Assembly: GCF_001306035.1 (NCBI RefSeq)
Contig: NZ_LGCM01000065.1
Span: forward strand, 124,001 to 188,000
Reading direction: 5' to 3'
DNA: 64,000 bases
Origin: Levilinea saccharolytica
GTDB lineage: Bacteria; Chloroflexota; Anaerolineae; Anaerolineales; Anaerolineaceae
A program made the translations under genes and the position numbers. The notes beneath the pieces are model-generated. The model did not search any database. It was not told the DNA's origin and saw only the letters and a program-made list of their open reading frames with translations. Below are positions 18,877 to 27,386 of the stretch, one piece after another (position 1 is the first letter of the stretch; each line of letters starts with the position of its first letter).

Positions 18877-19884
18877 TTAGCGGGTGGAGGAGTTGTCGCC
18901 CAGGTTCAGGCGGATGGCCTGGCCTTCGAGCTGAACGTTGTGGCCCACCAGCGATTCCTGCAGGATCATTTGCTTGATGTGCGAGCCTTCGCCGATGATG
19001 GAATTGCGCACCACCGAGTCGCTGATGTGGCAGTCGCAGTCCACCGAGGCGTAGGGGCCGATGACCGAGCTTTCGATGGTGGCGCTGGGGTGGATGAAGA
19101 CCGGCGGGATGATGGCCACGCCGGGGCGGGCGGCTTCGGTGAGGGGTGTGTTGTGGCCGTGTTCCATCAGGTAGCGGTTGGTTTCCAGCAGGGCGTCCAC
19201 CGTGCCGGCGTCCAGCCAGGTGTCAATGGCATAGGGACGCAGGCGTGCGCCGCGTTCCAGCAGGATGTTCAGCGCGTCAGTCAGGAAATATTCGTTCTTG
19301 AGGGTGATGCCGCGCTGCATTTGGGCTTCAATGGCGCTGATGAGGGCCTGGCTGTCGCGGAAGTAGTAAAAGCCCACCAACACCAGATTGTTGTGCATGT
19401 CTTTGGGCTTCTCTTCCATGTGGGTGATCCAGCCTTGCTCATTCACCAGGGCCACGCCAAAGCGGCGCGGGTCGGGCACGGGCTTCACCAGGGCCACGCC
19501 GTCGGCGGTTTCGCTGCCCACAAAGCTCAGGTCGGCTTCCACCAGGGTGTCGGAGAAGGCCATGAGCATGGGGCCTTGCAGGTGTTCGCGGGCCAGATAG
19601 ATGGCGTCCGACTGGCCGCGCATTTCGGCCTGCAGGACGTAGTGAACTTTTTTGTCGGGGTGGCGCTCATCCATATAGGCGCGGATTTGGTCCCCTTGCT
19701 GCCCAACGATGAAGATATATTCGACGTTTTGAGGGTCGGGCAGGGTGTTGAACTGTTCCAGAACGTAATCCAGGACGGTCTTACCGGCCAGGGCAATCAG
19801 GGGTTTGGGTTTGTTCCAGGTGTGGGGGCGCATGCGCGTGCCCAGCCCAGCCATCGGGATTGCGATTTTTAAGGTCTGGCTCAT
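18877..19884 (-). CDS. Sugar-phosphate nucleotidyltransferase with left-handed beta-helix tail
   Basis: A 335-residue enzyme. The N-terminal Rossmann-like domain begins KIAIPMAGLGTRMRPHTW and continues NKPKPLI, the GxGTRxxPxT...KPK signature of NTP-sugar pyrophosphorylases. Hexapeptide-repeat sequence (about 255-330: SVIGPYASVDCDCHISDSVV) forms a left-handed beta-helix. It should couple a sugar 1-phosphate to an NTP (dTTP or UTP are most typical) for envelope glycan synthesis. ATG 19884 has AAGGA a few bases upstream; a longer frame to 19941 lacks support. Confidence 0.85.
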   Translation of the reverse strand: MSQTLKIAIPMAGLGTRMRPHTWNKPKPLIALAGKTVLDYVLEQFNTLPDPQNVEYIFIVGQQGDQIRAYMDERHPDKKVHYVLQAEMRGQSDAIYLAREHLQGPMLMAFSDTLVEADLSFVGSETADGVALVKPVPDPRRFGVALVNEQGWITHMEEKPKDMHNNLVLVGFYYFRDSQALISAIEAQMQRGITLKNEYFLTDALNILLERGARLRPYAIDTWLDAGTVDALLETNRYLMEHGHNTPLTEAARPGVAIIPPVFIHPSATIESSVIGPYASVDCDCHISDSVVRNSIIGEGSHIKQMILQESLVGHNVQLEGQAIRLNLGDNSSTR

Positions 19885-20080
19885 GACTTTTCCTTTACCT
19901 GAAAGGGGATGGGTCAAGCACGGATACGCGTATTGTAACATTTTATGCCGGGGGGAATCACCTCACAAACGTCACCCCATGAGCTTCCTTAATTCCCGAT
20001 TTTCTTCCAGCGCGGCGGGGGATGTATAATTTGTTCAGGGTTGTTCGCTTGCTTCGAGAAAGAGGGGCTCTCGAACGGTT

Positions 20081-20375
20081 TGAACCGCGGAGGCGCCAAG
20101 CAGAGCCGGGGAAACGGCCCGTTTTATCGAACGCACCGGAAGGCCAGAGGTTTGTTGATTCGTTTTCTTGGCGTTCTTCGCGCCTTGGCGGTAAAAAACG
20201 TGTTTTTGAACCGCGGAGGCGCCAAGGGCGCAAAACAGAGCCGGGGAAACGGCCCGTTTTATCGAACGCGCCGGAACGACAGGGGCTCTTTGTTTCGCTT
20301 TCTTGGCGTTCTTCGTGCCTTGGCGGTAAAAATGTGTCTATGAACCGCGGAGGCGCCAAGGGCGCAAAACAGAGG
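20081..20375. repeat. Tandem dispersed-repeat array (GAACCGCGGAGGCGCCAAG units)
   Basis: TGAACCGCGGAGGCGCCAAG occurs at 20081, 20207 and 20341, so unit lengths are 126 and 134 bases, with the third copy truncated. Each full unit also holds CAGAGCCGGGGAAACGGCCC and ends with a CCTTGGCGGT arm partly complementary to its beginning. An eight- or nine-base GGGCGCAAAA insert distinguishes units two and three. A diverged copy lies at about 28459-28525. Open frames crossing the array on both strands look fortuitous. The rest of the 610-base gap (19885-20494) shows a TATAAT at 20025 and nothing else I can identify. Confidence 0.8.
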
Positions 20376-20494
20376 GTGCGTTCTCAACGCACCGGTTGTG
20401 TTGGGCCTTTTGGTGCGTTCGCTGAGGCTGAGCGTACCACACCCAGCTGGCGCCGTATGGATAAAACGTGGGTTTTTTGCGAGAGGAGACAGAC

Positions 20495-21889
20495 ATGCGC
20501 ATTCAGCTGACTCAGGCGGTGACTCTGGATGAGAGCGGCCAACGGCTGCGCCCGATCGAAATGCGCATTGTGGATGGGGTCATCGACAGCCTCAGCGAGC
20601 GCCCTCTACCCCGTGAAGAGGGCTGGCAGGTGTACGAACTGGGCGGCGGGCTGGTGCTGCCGGGTCTGGTGGACGCGCACACCCACCTGTACCAAAGCCT
20701 GGGTACCGGGCTGTACGACGGCCTGGGGGTCAACGCCTGGCTGGAGGCTCTCATTCACGGATATACGCTGAGCGAAGATGAAGCGTATGATGCTACGCTG
20801 TTGGGGTGCGTGGAGGCCATCCGCTCCGGAACCACCTGCGTCAGCGAGATGACCGAGCTGGCTTTCGCGGACGCGGCCGCCCAGGCGATTTTGGACAGCG
20901 GCCTGCGCGCCTCGCTGGCGGTGATGGTGGGGGATCAGGCCGAGGGCAATAATCCCCCGGACATGAACACCCATCAGGCTCTGGCGGCCACGCGCAGCTT
21001 CTTTGAGCGCTGGAACGGCGCGGGCTGGGGGCGGCTGAAGGTGCTCATGGGGCCGGTGGGGCTGGCTGCCTGCACGTTGGACCTGGTGCGGGGCATGCGC
21101 GCCCTGGCCGAGGAGCTGCACACCCAAATTGTGACCCACTGCGCCGAGGGTCCCACCGAAACCGAAGCGGTTCGTGCGCGCTACGGGGCCAGTGAGGTGG
21201 AGATGCTGGAGCGCTGCGGCCTGCTGGGGCCGGACTGCGCCCTGGTGCACGCCGTGTGGCTGAGCGAACGGGATCTTCAGATCATCGCCAACCACACCGG
21301 CCGGGTGGTGCACTGCCCTTCGACCAATCTAAAAATCGCAGACGGGATTGCCCCGGCGGCGGCCCTGCTGAAAAAAGGTATCCCCGTGGCCCTGGGCTGC
21401 GATGGGGCCGCCAGCAGCGGAACCTATGATCTATTAAAAGAAGCGCGCCTGGCCTCTCTGCTGGCCAAGGGCAGCGGCATGGATGCAGCCGCCCTGCCCG
21501 CCGAACAGGTGCTGCACATGCTGACCGATTACGGGGCCGAGGCCAGCGGCTGGTCAGGCAAGGTGGGGCGCCTGGCGGTGGGCTACCGCGCCGACCTGAC
21601 CGTGCTGCGCTACCCCCAGGCGCACCTGCTGGGCGAACGCGGCCTGCTCTCGCGCCTGATTCACAATACGGCGGCGGGGGATGTGGCGGCGGTGTTTGTG
21701 GACGGCAGCCCGCTGCTGTGGGATGGGCACATGGTCAGCGTGGACGAAGAAGCCCTGGTGCAGCGCGCGGCGGGGCGCTTGCGGCGGCGCGATTTTGGCC
21801 CAGGGGCGTACCCACAAAAAGGCCAGCCTCCTCAGGCTGCCCCGCAGGAATGGGCCTATTTCTCGCGGCGAACCTCCAAAAACGATTAA
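20495..21889 (+). CDS. Amidohydrolase of the chlorohydrolase/SAH-guanine deaminase group
   Basis: A 464-residue metal-dependent amidohydrolase. After a small beta-domain comes VDAHTHLYQS with His62 and His64 as metal ligands. Further on are THCAEGPTE (His), LVHAVWLSE (His) and GCDGAASSGTYDLLKEARLA (metal-binding Asp). This pattern fits AtzB/TrzN/MtaD/guanine deaminase relatives, which deaminate or dechlorinate N-heterocycles. The exact substrate is not determinable; 5'-methylthioadenosine/SAH or oxidised purines are plausible. ATG 20495 has AGGAGA seven bases upstream. Confidence 0.8.
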   Translation: MRIQLTQAVTLDESGQRLRPIEMRIVDGVIDSLSERPLPREEGWQVYELGGGLVLPGLVDAHTHLYQSLGTGLYDGLGVNAWLEALIHGYTLSEDEAYDATLLGCVEAIRSGTTCVSEMTELAFADAAAQAILDSGLRASLAVMVGDQAEGNNPPDMNTHQALAATRSFFERWNGAGWGRLKVLMGPVGLAACTLDLVRGMRALAEELHTQIVTHCAEGPTETEAVRARYGASEVEMLERCGLLGPDCALVHAVWLSERDLQIIANHTGRVVHCPSTNLKIADGIAPAAALLKKGIPVALGCDGAASSGTYDLLKEARLASLLAKGSGMDAAALPAEQVLHMLTDYGAEASGWSGKVGRLAVGYRADLTVLRYPQAHLLGERGLLSRLIHNTAAGDVAAVFVDGSPLLWDGHMVSVDEEALVQRAAGRLRRRDFGPGAYPQKGQPPQAAPQEWAYFSRRTSKND

Positions 21890-21978
21890 GTCCTTGAATG
21901 GGTGTGGGGGAGGCTTGAGTTTGAAATAAAAATTGATAAAATAGATGTACTTTATTAGATATAGAAACAGGAGAAGCC

Positions 21979-23352
21979 ATGAGCCAGACCTTCCACTGCC
22001 CCAACTGCGGCGCGCCGCTGGATTTGCCGGATAACGCCGGCACCACCGTGCGCTGCGGTTTCTGCACCTCCTCGGTGATCGTTCCGGCGGATCTGCGGCG
22101 TCAGGCGCTGCGCGAGCCGACGATGAGCGCCAACCAGGCCATGACGGATTTGCCAGACCTGGCCGAGGCCATGCGCGAGGCAGTGCGGTTGGTGAAGAAC
22201 GGCCAAAAGGTGGCGGCCGTGAAGCTGCTTCAGGATCGCTTCCACTTCACCTTACAGCAGGCCAGCACCGCGGTGGAGCAGATTGAGCGCGGGCAGGTGG
22301 TGCAGGTGGGGTTCGAAAGCCCGATAGAGATGCCTGTGAAGGTGGACATGAGCGGCCTGGGGCAGGCGGTCAAAACCGCGGCCAAGGTGACCGGCGGAAT
22401 CAGCTGCTTGGTGAGCCTGTTGGTGGTGGGTTTCCTGGTGGTGCTGGGAGGCATTTTGTATTTTTCCTTGAGCGCCGGCAGCTCCAGCACGGCGGGCTTG
22501 CAGCCGCAGGAGCTTTTTGAAACGGCGGCCCCACAGCTCAGCCTGAGCACCCCCACGCCCGCAGGCCCGCAGGCCAGTCTGTCTTTTGGCGAGGAGGGCA
22601 TCGCTCCGGGGCTGCTGGACGACCCGCGCAGTGTGGGCGTGGACGGCGAGGGGAATATTGTGGTGGCCAACTACTCGGACGGGCGCGTGCAGCGCTTTGA
22701 CTCTGACGGCAATTTCTTGAACCTGTGGGATATGGGCGATAAGACCCCCTTGGGGGCGCTGGCGGCGGCCCGCGACGGCGAGGTGTTTGTGGCCTACGGC
22801 AGCGGTATTCACCGCTTTGAAGGCGCCACCGGCAAACCCCTGGGGCTGCTGCCCAACCCCGGCAACCGCTTTTATGACGATGTGCAGGTGACGGCCGACG
22901 GCGGACTGGTGGTGTTGGCCGACAGTGAGACCCTCCTGCGCATGGACCGCGAGGGGCAGGTGCTGTGGACGGTGGAAGACGCGGTCAGCAGCATCAGCGG
23001 GGATTCGGAGCTGGCCGCGGGCCTGGCGGTGGACGGGCTGGGCAACATCTACGTGCTGGGGCGCTTTAACAACGCCGTGTTCAAATTTTCGCCGGAGGGC
23101 AAATTTATCAACCGCTTCGGCGGGGAGGGGGAAGAACCGGGGCAGTTCCGCGCGCCCTACGCCCTGGCTGTGGACGGACAGGGGCAGGTGTACGTGACCG
23201 ACATCAAGGGCATTCAGATTTTTGACGGCAACGGGCGCTATCTGCGCATGCTGGATGTAGAGGGGGTGGCGATGGGCCTCAGCTTCACTCCAGATGGGGC
23301 TCTGGTGGTGGTCACCAATACCCCGCGCGTGCTGCGTTACGACCAGCCCTAG
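21979..23352 (+). CDS. Zinc-ribbon membrane protein with extracytoplasmic NHL beta-propeller
   Basis: A 457-residue protein. Residues 7-29 are a zinc ribbon (CPNC...CGFC). A helical region of roughly 45-110 includes a ribosomal L7/L12-like segment (VAAVKLLQDRFHFTLQQAS). One transmembrane helix lies at about 141-163. From about 205 onward NHL-type repeats appear (DPRSVGVDGEGNIVVANY, APYALAVDGQGQVYVTD), probably one beta-propeller. The cytosolic ribbon/helix and the outside propeller suggest a signalling or scaffold role; no catalytic residues are seen. AGGAGA precedes the ATG, and the upstream region is unusually AT-rich, as expected of a promoter. Confidence 0.75.
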   Translation: MSQTFHCPNCGAPLDLPDNAGTTVRCGFCTSSVIVPADLRRQALREPTMSANQAMTDLPDLAEAMREAVRLVKNGQKVAAVKLLQDRFHFTLQQASTAVEQIERGQVVQVGFESPIEMPVKVDMSGLGQAVKTAAKVTGGISCLVSLLVVGFLVVLGGILYFSLSAGSSSTAGLQPQELFETAAPQLSLSTPTPAGPQASLSFGEEGIAPGLLDDPRSVGVDGEGNIVVANYSDGRVQRFDSDGNFLNLWDMGDKTPLGALAAARDGEVFVAYGSGIHRFEGATGKPLGLLPNPGNRFYDDVQVTADGGLVVLADSETLLRMDREGQVLWTVEDAVSSISGDSELAAGLAVDGLGNIYVLGRFNNAVFKFSPEGKFINRFGGEGEEPGQFRAPYALAVDGQGQVYVTDIKGIQIFDGNGRYLRMLDVEGVAMGLSFTPDGALVVVTNTPRVLRYDQP

Positions 23353-23418
23353 GGAGAAGCAAAGCCGCGGCCATTTTTAAGCGCGCCGCAAACGGACAAT
23401 CTGTATAATCACCTTAAC

Positions 23419-23443
23419 CGCCCCCGACCGGATGCCGGGGGCG
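23419..23443 (+). terminator. Hairpin after the NHL gene
   Basis: A perfect eight-bp stem (CGCCCCCG with its complement) and nine-base loop are followed by TTGAGTTGTTTT. A TATAAT at 23404-23409 sits just upstream, so this could also be a leader hairpin of the next gene. Confidence 0.5.
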
Positions 23444-23495
23444 TTGAGTTGTTTTGAGGCTGTGTTTGGCAAGCGCTGGATCAGGAGAGAATCGA

Positions 23496-24599
23496 ATGCA
23501 AATGGCTGAGGCGCGCGCGCTGTTTCCGGTGACGGAACAGGCGGTCTACTTAAACAATGCGGCTGAATCTCCGCTCAATTTGCGGGTGCGGCAGCGGCTG
23601 GAAGAATATCTGACGACGGCCAGTGCGGCCCCGCAAGACAAACCCTCGCCGCGCTCCGCGGTGCGCAAGGCCCTGGCGGGGCTGTTTGGCGGGGCGCCCA
23701 GGGATTACGCCCTGGTGACCAGCACCGGCGTGGGGGTGGGCACGGCCGCCGCGGGGTACGACTGGCGGCCGGGGGACAACATGGTGGTGCCCGCCGATGA
23801 GCATTGGAACAATACCTTCCCCTGGCTGGCCCTGCGCGAGCGCGGGGTGGATGTGCGTCTGGCGCCGGTGGACGAAGATCAGCGCGTGGACCCGCAAAAG
23901 GTGGCGGCCCTGGTGGACGACCGCACGCGCATTCTGGCGATGGCGGCGGTGCGTTTTAACACCGGTTTCCGTGCTGATTTAAAGCTCTACAGCCAGATGG
24001 CACACGCTCACGGGGCGCTGTTTTTGGTGGACGGCATTCAAGGCGCGGGGGTTTTCCCTATTCGCGTGGAAGAGATGGGTATTGATTTGCTCTGCGCGGC
24101 GGGCTTCAAATGGCTGTTGGGTATGCCGGGCACGGGCTTTTTATACGCCAACGCCCGCGCTCTGGAGCGCATTCGCCCGGTGATCCCCGGTATGTTCGCC
24201 GCTGAGGACGACACCCGCGCGCTGCGCTACTTCCCGGATGCGCGCCGCTATGAGACCGGCACGATTGCCTATTCGCTGTTTCACGCCTGGACGGCCGGGC
24301 TGGAGCTGCTGCAGGCCGTGGGGGTGGAGGCTATTCACGCGCGTGTGCTGGAGTTGACCGACCGCCTGATCGCCGGGCTGCGGGCGCGGCGCATCACCAT
24401 CGCTTCGCCGGTGGAGCGGGTGGAGGAGCGTTCGGCCATCCTTTCTATCACGCTGGGGTCGCAGGAGGCCAACCAGAGTCTCTATGAGCGCCTGCTGGCC
24501 CAGAAGATCCTGGTGGCCATGCGCGACGGGCGCATCCGCGTCAGCCCCAATTTCTTTAATAATGAAACGGACGTGGACCGCTTTTTAGACGCGCTGTAA
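23496..24599 (+). CDS. Class V aminotransferase-fold PLP enzyme
   Basis: A 367-residue fold-type I enzyme. It has a short N-terminus with YLNNAAESPL, the PLP His/Asp region FLVDGIQGAGVFPI and AAGFKWLLGMPGTGFLY, in which the Lys is the Schiff base. The overall pattern resembles cysteine desulfurase-like and isopenicillin N epimerase-like proteins. No active-site Cys loop of SufS/IscS type is obvious, so an epimerase, lyase or aminotransferase role is as likely as desulfuration. ATG 23496 has AGGAGA seven bases upstream. Confidence 0.75.
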   Translation: MQMAEARALFPVTEQAVYLNNAAESPLNLRVRQRLEEYLTTASAAPQDKPSPRSAVRKALAGLFGGAPRDYALVTSTGVGVGTAAAGYDWRPGDNMVVPADEHWNNTFPWLALRERGVDVRLAPVDEDQRVDPQKVAALVDDRTRILAMAAVRFNTGFRADLKLYSQMAHAHGALFLVDGIQGAGVFPIRVEEMGIDLLCAAGFKWLLGMPGTGFLYANARALERIRPVIPGMFAAEDDTRALRYFPDARRYETGTIAYSLFHAWTAGLELLQAVGVEAIHARVLELTDRLIAGLRARRITIASPVERVEERSAILSITLGSQEANQSLYERLLAQKILVAMRDGRIRVSPNFFNNETDVDRFLDAL

Positions 24600-24975
24600 A
24601 CGAGGGCGTTGGTTGGGTTGGGGCACGGCAAGGGGGGGCACGGCAAGGGGGGGCACGGCAAGGGGGGGCACGGCGAGGCCGCTGCGGGCTGTGATTTAGG
24701 TGGAAACCGCCGTGCCCGTACGGGGGCGTTGGCTGGGTTGGGGCACGGCAAGGGGGGCACGGCGAGGCCGCTGCGGGCTGTGATTTGGGTGGAAACCGCC
24801 GTGCCCAATGGGCTGGGGGGGGCACGGCGAGACCGTTGCGGGCTGTGATTTAGGTGGAAACCGCCGTGCCCCTACGGGGGCGTTGGCTGGGGGGCACGGC
24901 GAGGCCGTTGCGGGCTGTGATTTAGGTGGAAACCGCCGTGCCCGTACGGGGGCGTTGGCTGGGTTGGGGCACGTA
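24600..24975. repeat. Four 52-base hairpin repeats plus a 16-base minisatellite
   Basis: Four hairpin units, each exactly 52 bases, lie at 24666-24717, 24755-24806, 24820-24871 and 24892-24943. Each has perfect 10-bp arms (GGGCACGGCG with its complement) and a near-identical interior containing TGATTTAGGTGGAAACC. They are separated by 37, 13 and 20 bases of related GGGGGCGTTGGCTGGG spacer. Before unit one a GGGCACGGCAAGGGGG motif repeats about three times in tandem. The array lies between two convergent genes and reaches into the 3' end of the GNAT gene. REP-like dispersed elements have this look. Confidence 0.85.
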
Positions 24976-25824
24976 TTCGGGGAAATGGGCTTCCATCACG
25001 ATTAAATCAGCAGGTTCGGGCTGAAAGCCGTGACGAAGGAGGGCGGCCTGCACGGCGCTGGCGGAGGCAGGCAGGGTGCAGATCAGGGTCGGCACGCTGC
25101 GTTGGTAGGCTTGCTGCAAGGCAAAGATCAGGCAGCCGTCCAGGTCGCCGCTCAGCAGACCCAAATGCAGAGCCTGTTGGGGCATGAACCGCGCCCCCAG
25201 GATGCAGAAATCCCCGCTGTCGGCGTTTTGGAAGGCCCAACCCTGCTGCACCGCCAGCTCAGCCAGGGCGGACGTGAGGGGGTAGAAGGTGCGGTTCAGC
25301 ACCAAAAACGGCCCCCAGGCGGCGCGTTGGGCCGCCAGGATGGGCGCAACGCTGGCGGGGGTCCCCAGAGGGTGCCAGCCGCTGGCGGCCAGCGCCGGCG
25401 CCTCGGATGGGCAGGGCCGCCGGTAACCGCGCAGGGTTTCGGCCAGGGTAAAGCCGAAACGCTCGGCCAGCCCGCGGCTGGTGTGGTTTTCCACGCCGGT
25501 GTACATGCGCAGGGTGGTGACGCCCTGGGCGCGGGCGGTATCTAAGAAGCGCTGGTAAAAGAGTTTGCCTATCCCCTGGCCCTGACAGGCAGGGATGACG
25601 CGCAGGGTTTCCAGCCAGGCCGAGCCGTCGGGCAGGCGCGTGAACTTGCCGCAGCCCACCAGACGGCCGCTTTCGTCCTCGGCCACGCTCAGCTCGCCGC
25701 CAGGGTCGCGCAGGAACTGCTCAAAGACGTAGGGCAGATAGGTCAGCGAGGGGGTTGAAAGCTTTTCCACTTCCTGGAGGGCGGGCAGATCGTTGGCTTG
25801 GGCAGGGCGCAGGTGAAAAGGCAT
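24922..25824 (-). CDS. GNAT-family N-acetyltransferase, two-lobed, with repeat-derived C-terminus
   Basis: A 300-residue protein. An N-terminal GNAT domain (about 1-135) shows LETLRVIPACQGQGIGKLFY, the acetyl-CoA pyrophosphate loop, followed by GLAERFGFTL. A second, degenerate GNAT-like lobe covers about 165-280. The acceptor is unknown. The last ~18 residues (from about EYVPQPSQRP to the stop) are encoded by the hairpin-repeat array at 24922-24975, so the original stop has apparently been replaced by repeat sequence. GAGG lies eight bases before the ATG. Confidence 0.75.
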   Translation of the reverse strand: MPFHLRPAQANDLPALQEVEKLSTPSLTYLPYVFEQFLRDPGGELSVAEDESGRLVGCGKFTRLPDGSAWLETLRVIPACQGQGIGKLFYQRFLDTARAQGVTTLRMYTGVENHTSRGLAERFGFTLAETLRGYRRPCPSEAPALAASGWHPLGTPASVAPILAAQRAAWGPFLVLNRTFYPLTSALAELAVQQGWAFQNADSGDFCILGARFMPQQALHLGLLSGDLDGCLIFALQQAYQRSVPTLICTLPASASAVQAALLRHGFQPEPADLIVMEAHFPEYVPQPSQRPRTGTAVST

Positions 25825-25901
25825 GGCGGAGGCCTCGTGCAGGGGGATGGATGAGGGAACACCTTCAGTATACCGGAGAGGCGGCGGTTTACGCCAGACC
25901 C

Positions 25902-25930
25902 TTGACAGCGCAAATCCGTGGGTTTATTAT
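25902..25930 (+). promoter_or_regulatory. Consensus promoter of the padR-napH-like operon
   Basis: TTGACA (25902-25907), a 17-base spacer and TATTAT (25925-25930) match consensus 6/6 and 5/6. The start should fall near 25937, inside the palindromes that follow. Confidence 0.75.
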
Positions 25931-25958
25931 ATGCATATGCACGTATATGCAATTGCAT
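25929..25958. promoter_or_regulatory. Palindromic operator, probably for the adjacent PadR
   Basis: Overlapping palindromes ATATGCATAT and GCATAT-N6-ATATGC (25933-25950), then GCAATTGC (25949-25956), cover the expected transcription start. PadR regulators commonly bind AT-rich dyads at their own promoters. Confidence 0.6.
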
Positions 25959-25975
25959 TTATCAAGGAGGCGCGT

Positions 25976-26557
25976 ATGTCTCTGGAATACGCTGTACTGG
26001 GCTTCTTAAATTACCAACCCTTCAGCGGCTACGACCTAAAAAAGATGTTCGACAGCTCCGTGCAGCATTTCTGGGTGGCGGATTTGAGCCAGATTTACCG
26101 CACGCTGGGCAAGCTCTCTGAAAAGGGCTGGGCCAGTGTGGAGGTGGTGGAGCAAAGCGAGCGCCCCGACCGCAAGCTGTACCGCATCACCCCCCAGGGA
26201 CAGGCAGCGCTGCGGGAATGGCTGGCGGGGCCTTTCCCCACGGCGGCGCCGCACAGCGGACCGCTGGTGCAGGTGTTCTTCTCCGGCCAAATGCCCGATG
26301 CGGTGGTGCAGGCCAAGTTTGCGGCGGCGGCAGACCTGTTTCGCGGGATGCTGGAACGTTACCAGCAGGTTCCCCAGCAGGTCCAGCCTTATGTTCATCA
26401 GGTGGATTCACCGCGCGAAACCTATTTTTGGATGAAAACCCTGGAATTGGGTATGTTGACCATGCAGGCGCAGCTCCTGTGGGCGGAACAGGTGCTGCGC
26501 GACCTGGAACAAGGAGCTGTTCCGCCGCTCGACCCCCCTCAGGAAGGTGAAGCATGA
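25976..26557 (+). CDS. PadR-family transcriptional regulator
   Basis: A 193-residue regulator. The N-terminal winged helix (about 1-80: LEYAVLGFLNYQPFSGYDLKKMF, then IYRTLGKLSEKGW and RKLYRITPQG) is typical of PadR, and a helical C-terminal dimerisation domain follows. Family members repress their own operon until a small ligand binds. ATG 25976 is five bases after AAGGAGG. It shares ATGA with the next gene, so the two are translationally coupled, implying that the ferredoxin-like membrane protein is its main target. A paralogue is at 57928. Confidence 0.85.
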   Translation: MSLEYAVLGFLNYQPFSGYDLKKMFDSSVQHFWVADLSQIYRTLGKLSEKGWASVEVVEQSERPDRKLYRITPQGQAALREWLAGPFPTAAPHSGPLVQVFFSGQMPDAVVQAKFAAAADLFRGMLERYQQVPQQVQPYVHQVDSPRETYFWMKTLELGMLTMQAQLLWAEQVLRDLEQGAVPPLDPPQEGEA

Positions 26558-27300
26558 AACGAACCGTTTCCAAACGTCAGGCCGTTCGCCAGGCGCTGCT
26601 GCTGGTGTCTTTGCTGCTGTTCCCCATCACTCTGTATTATTTTTCCCCCGCGCTGATTTTACAGGGCGGTTCCGAGGGGATCGTAACCGGCAGTGCCATT
26701 TCCTTTGCGCTCATGTTCCTGGCTTCGCTGCTGGTGGGCCGCCTGTGGTGCGGCTGGGCCTGCCCTGGGGGGGCGCTGGGCGAGGTGTGCACGGCGGTGA
26801 ACCCGCGGGCGGTGAGGGGCCGCCGCCTGGATTGGATCAAATGGGCCATCTGGCTGCCGTGGATCAGCCTGCTGGCGTTCCTGGTGATCCGCGCGGGCGG
26901 CTACCAGCGCGTGGACCCGCTGTATATGACCGCGGGCGGCGTGTCGGTGGTGGACGCCCAGGGCTACATCGTGTATTACGGCGTGGTGGGCCTGTTCTTT
27001 ATCCTCTCGGTGGCGGTGGGGCGCCGGGCGGGCTGCCACACTTTTTGCTGGATGGCCCCTTTCATGATTTTGGGCCGCAAACTGCGCAATGTCTTCGCCT
27101 GGCCGTCCTTGCGGCTGCAATCTGACCCGCAGCGCTGTTCTGACTGTATGACCTGCACGCAGAACTGCGCCATGAGCCTGGACGTGAACGCTATGGTCAA
27201 GGCAGGGGCGATGGAGCACAGCGAGTGTATTTTGTGCGGCAAATGCGTGGACGGCTGCCCTTCGAAGGCCATCCAATACGTTTTTCGCGCGGGCAAGTGA
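26554..27300 (+). CDS. NapH/NosR-like membrane polyferredoxin
   Basis: A 248-residue protein with about four or five transmembrane helices and a cytoplasmic double [4Fe-4S] module at the C-terminus (CSDCMTCTQNC and CILCGKCVDGC). The membrane part carries the NapH-type CGWACP and CHTFC motifs. NapH, NosR, RdxA and related proteins pass electrons from quinol or low-potential donors to reductases. No nap, nos or other reductase gene is near, so the partner is unknown. The coupled PadR gene suggests ligand-induced expression. Confidence 0.8.
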   Translation: MKRTVSKRQAVRQALLLVSLLLFPITLYYFSPALILQGGSEGIVTGSAISFALMFLASLLVGRLWCGWACPGGALGEVCTAVNPRAVRGRRLDWIKWAIWLPWISLLAFLVIRAGGYQRVDPLYMTAGGVSVVDAQGYIVYYGVVGLFFILSVAVGRRAGCHTFCWMAPFMILGRKLRNVFAWPSLRLQSDPQRCSDCMTCTQNCAMSLDVNAMVKAGAMEHSECILCGKCVDGCPSKAIQYVFRAGK

Positions 27301-27386
27301 AGCTCACCCGGCGCGGCGGGCAAAAAGGGATACAATTAACCTGCGGCTGCCCTGCGCGGCCAATTCCCCCTGCCGGATGGTGAAGG

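Noticed and set aside
20081-20375. CRISPR array
   Set aside because: Repeats are only three, units are 126-134 bases and the intervening sequence is itself repeated rather than unique. No cas gene is present.
24600-24975. CRISPR array or tandem protein-coding repeat
   Set aside because: The spacers are related to each other and vary from 13 to 37 bases. The units are hairpins, and neither strand gives a plausible protein beyond the tail of the GNAT gene.
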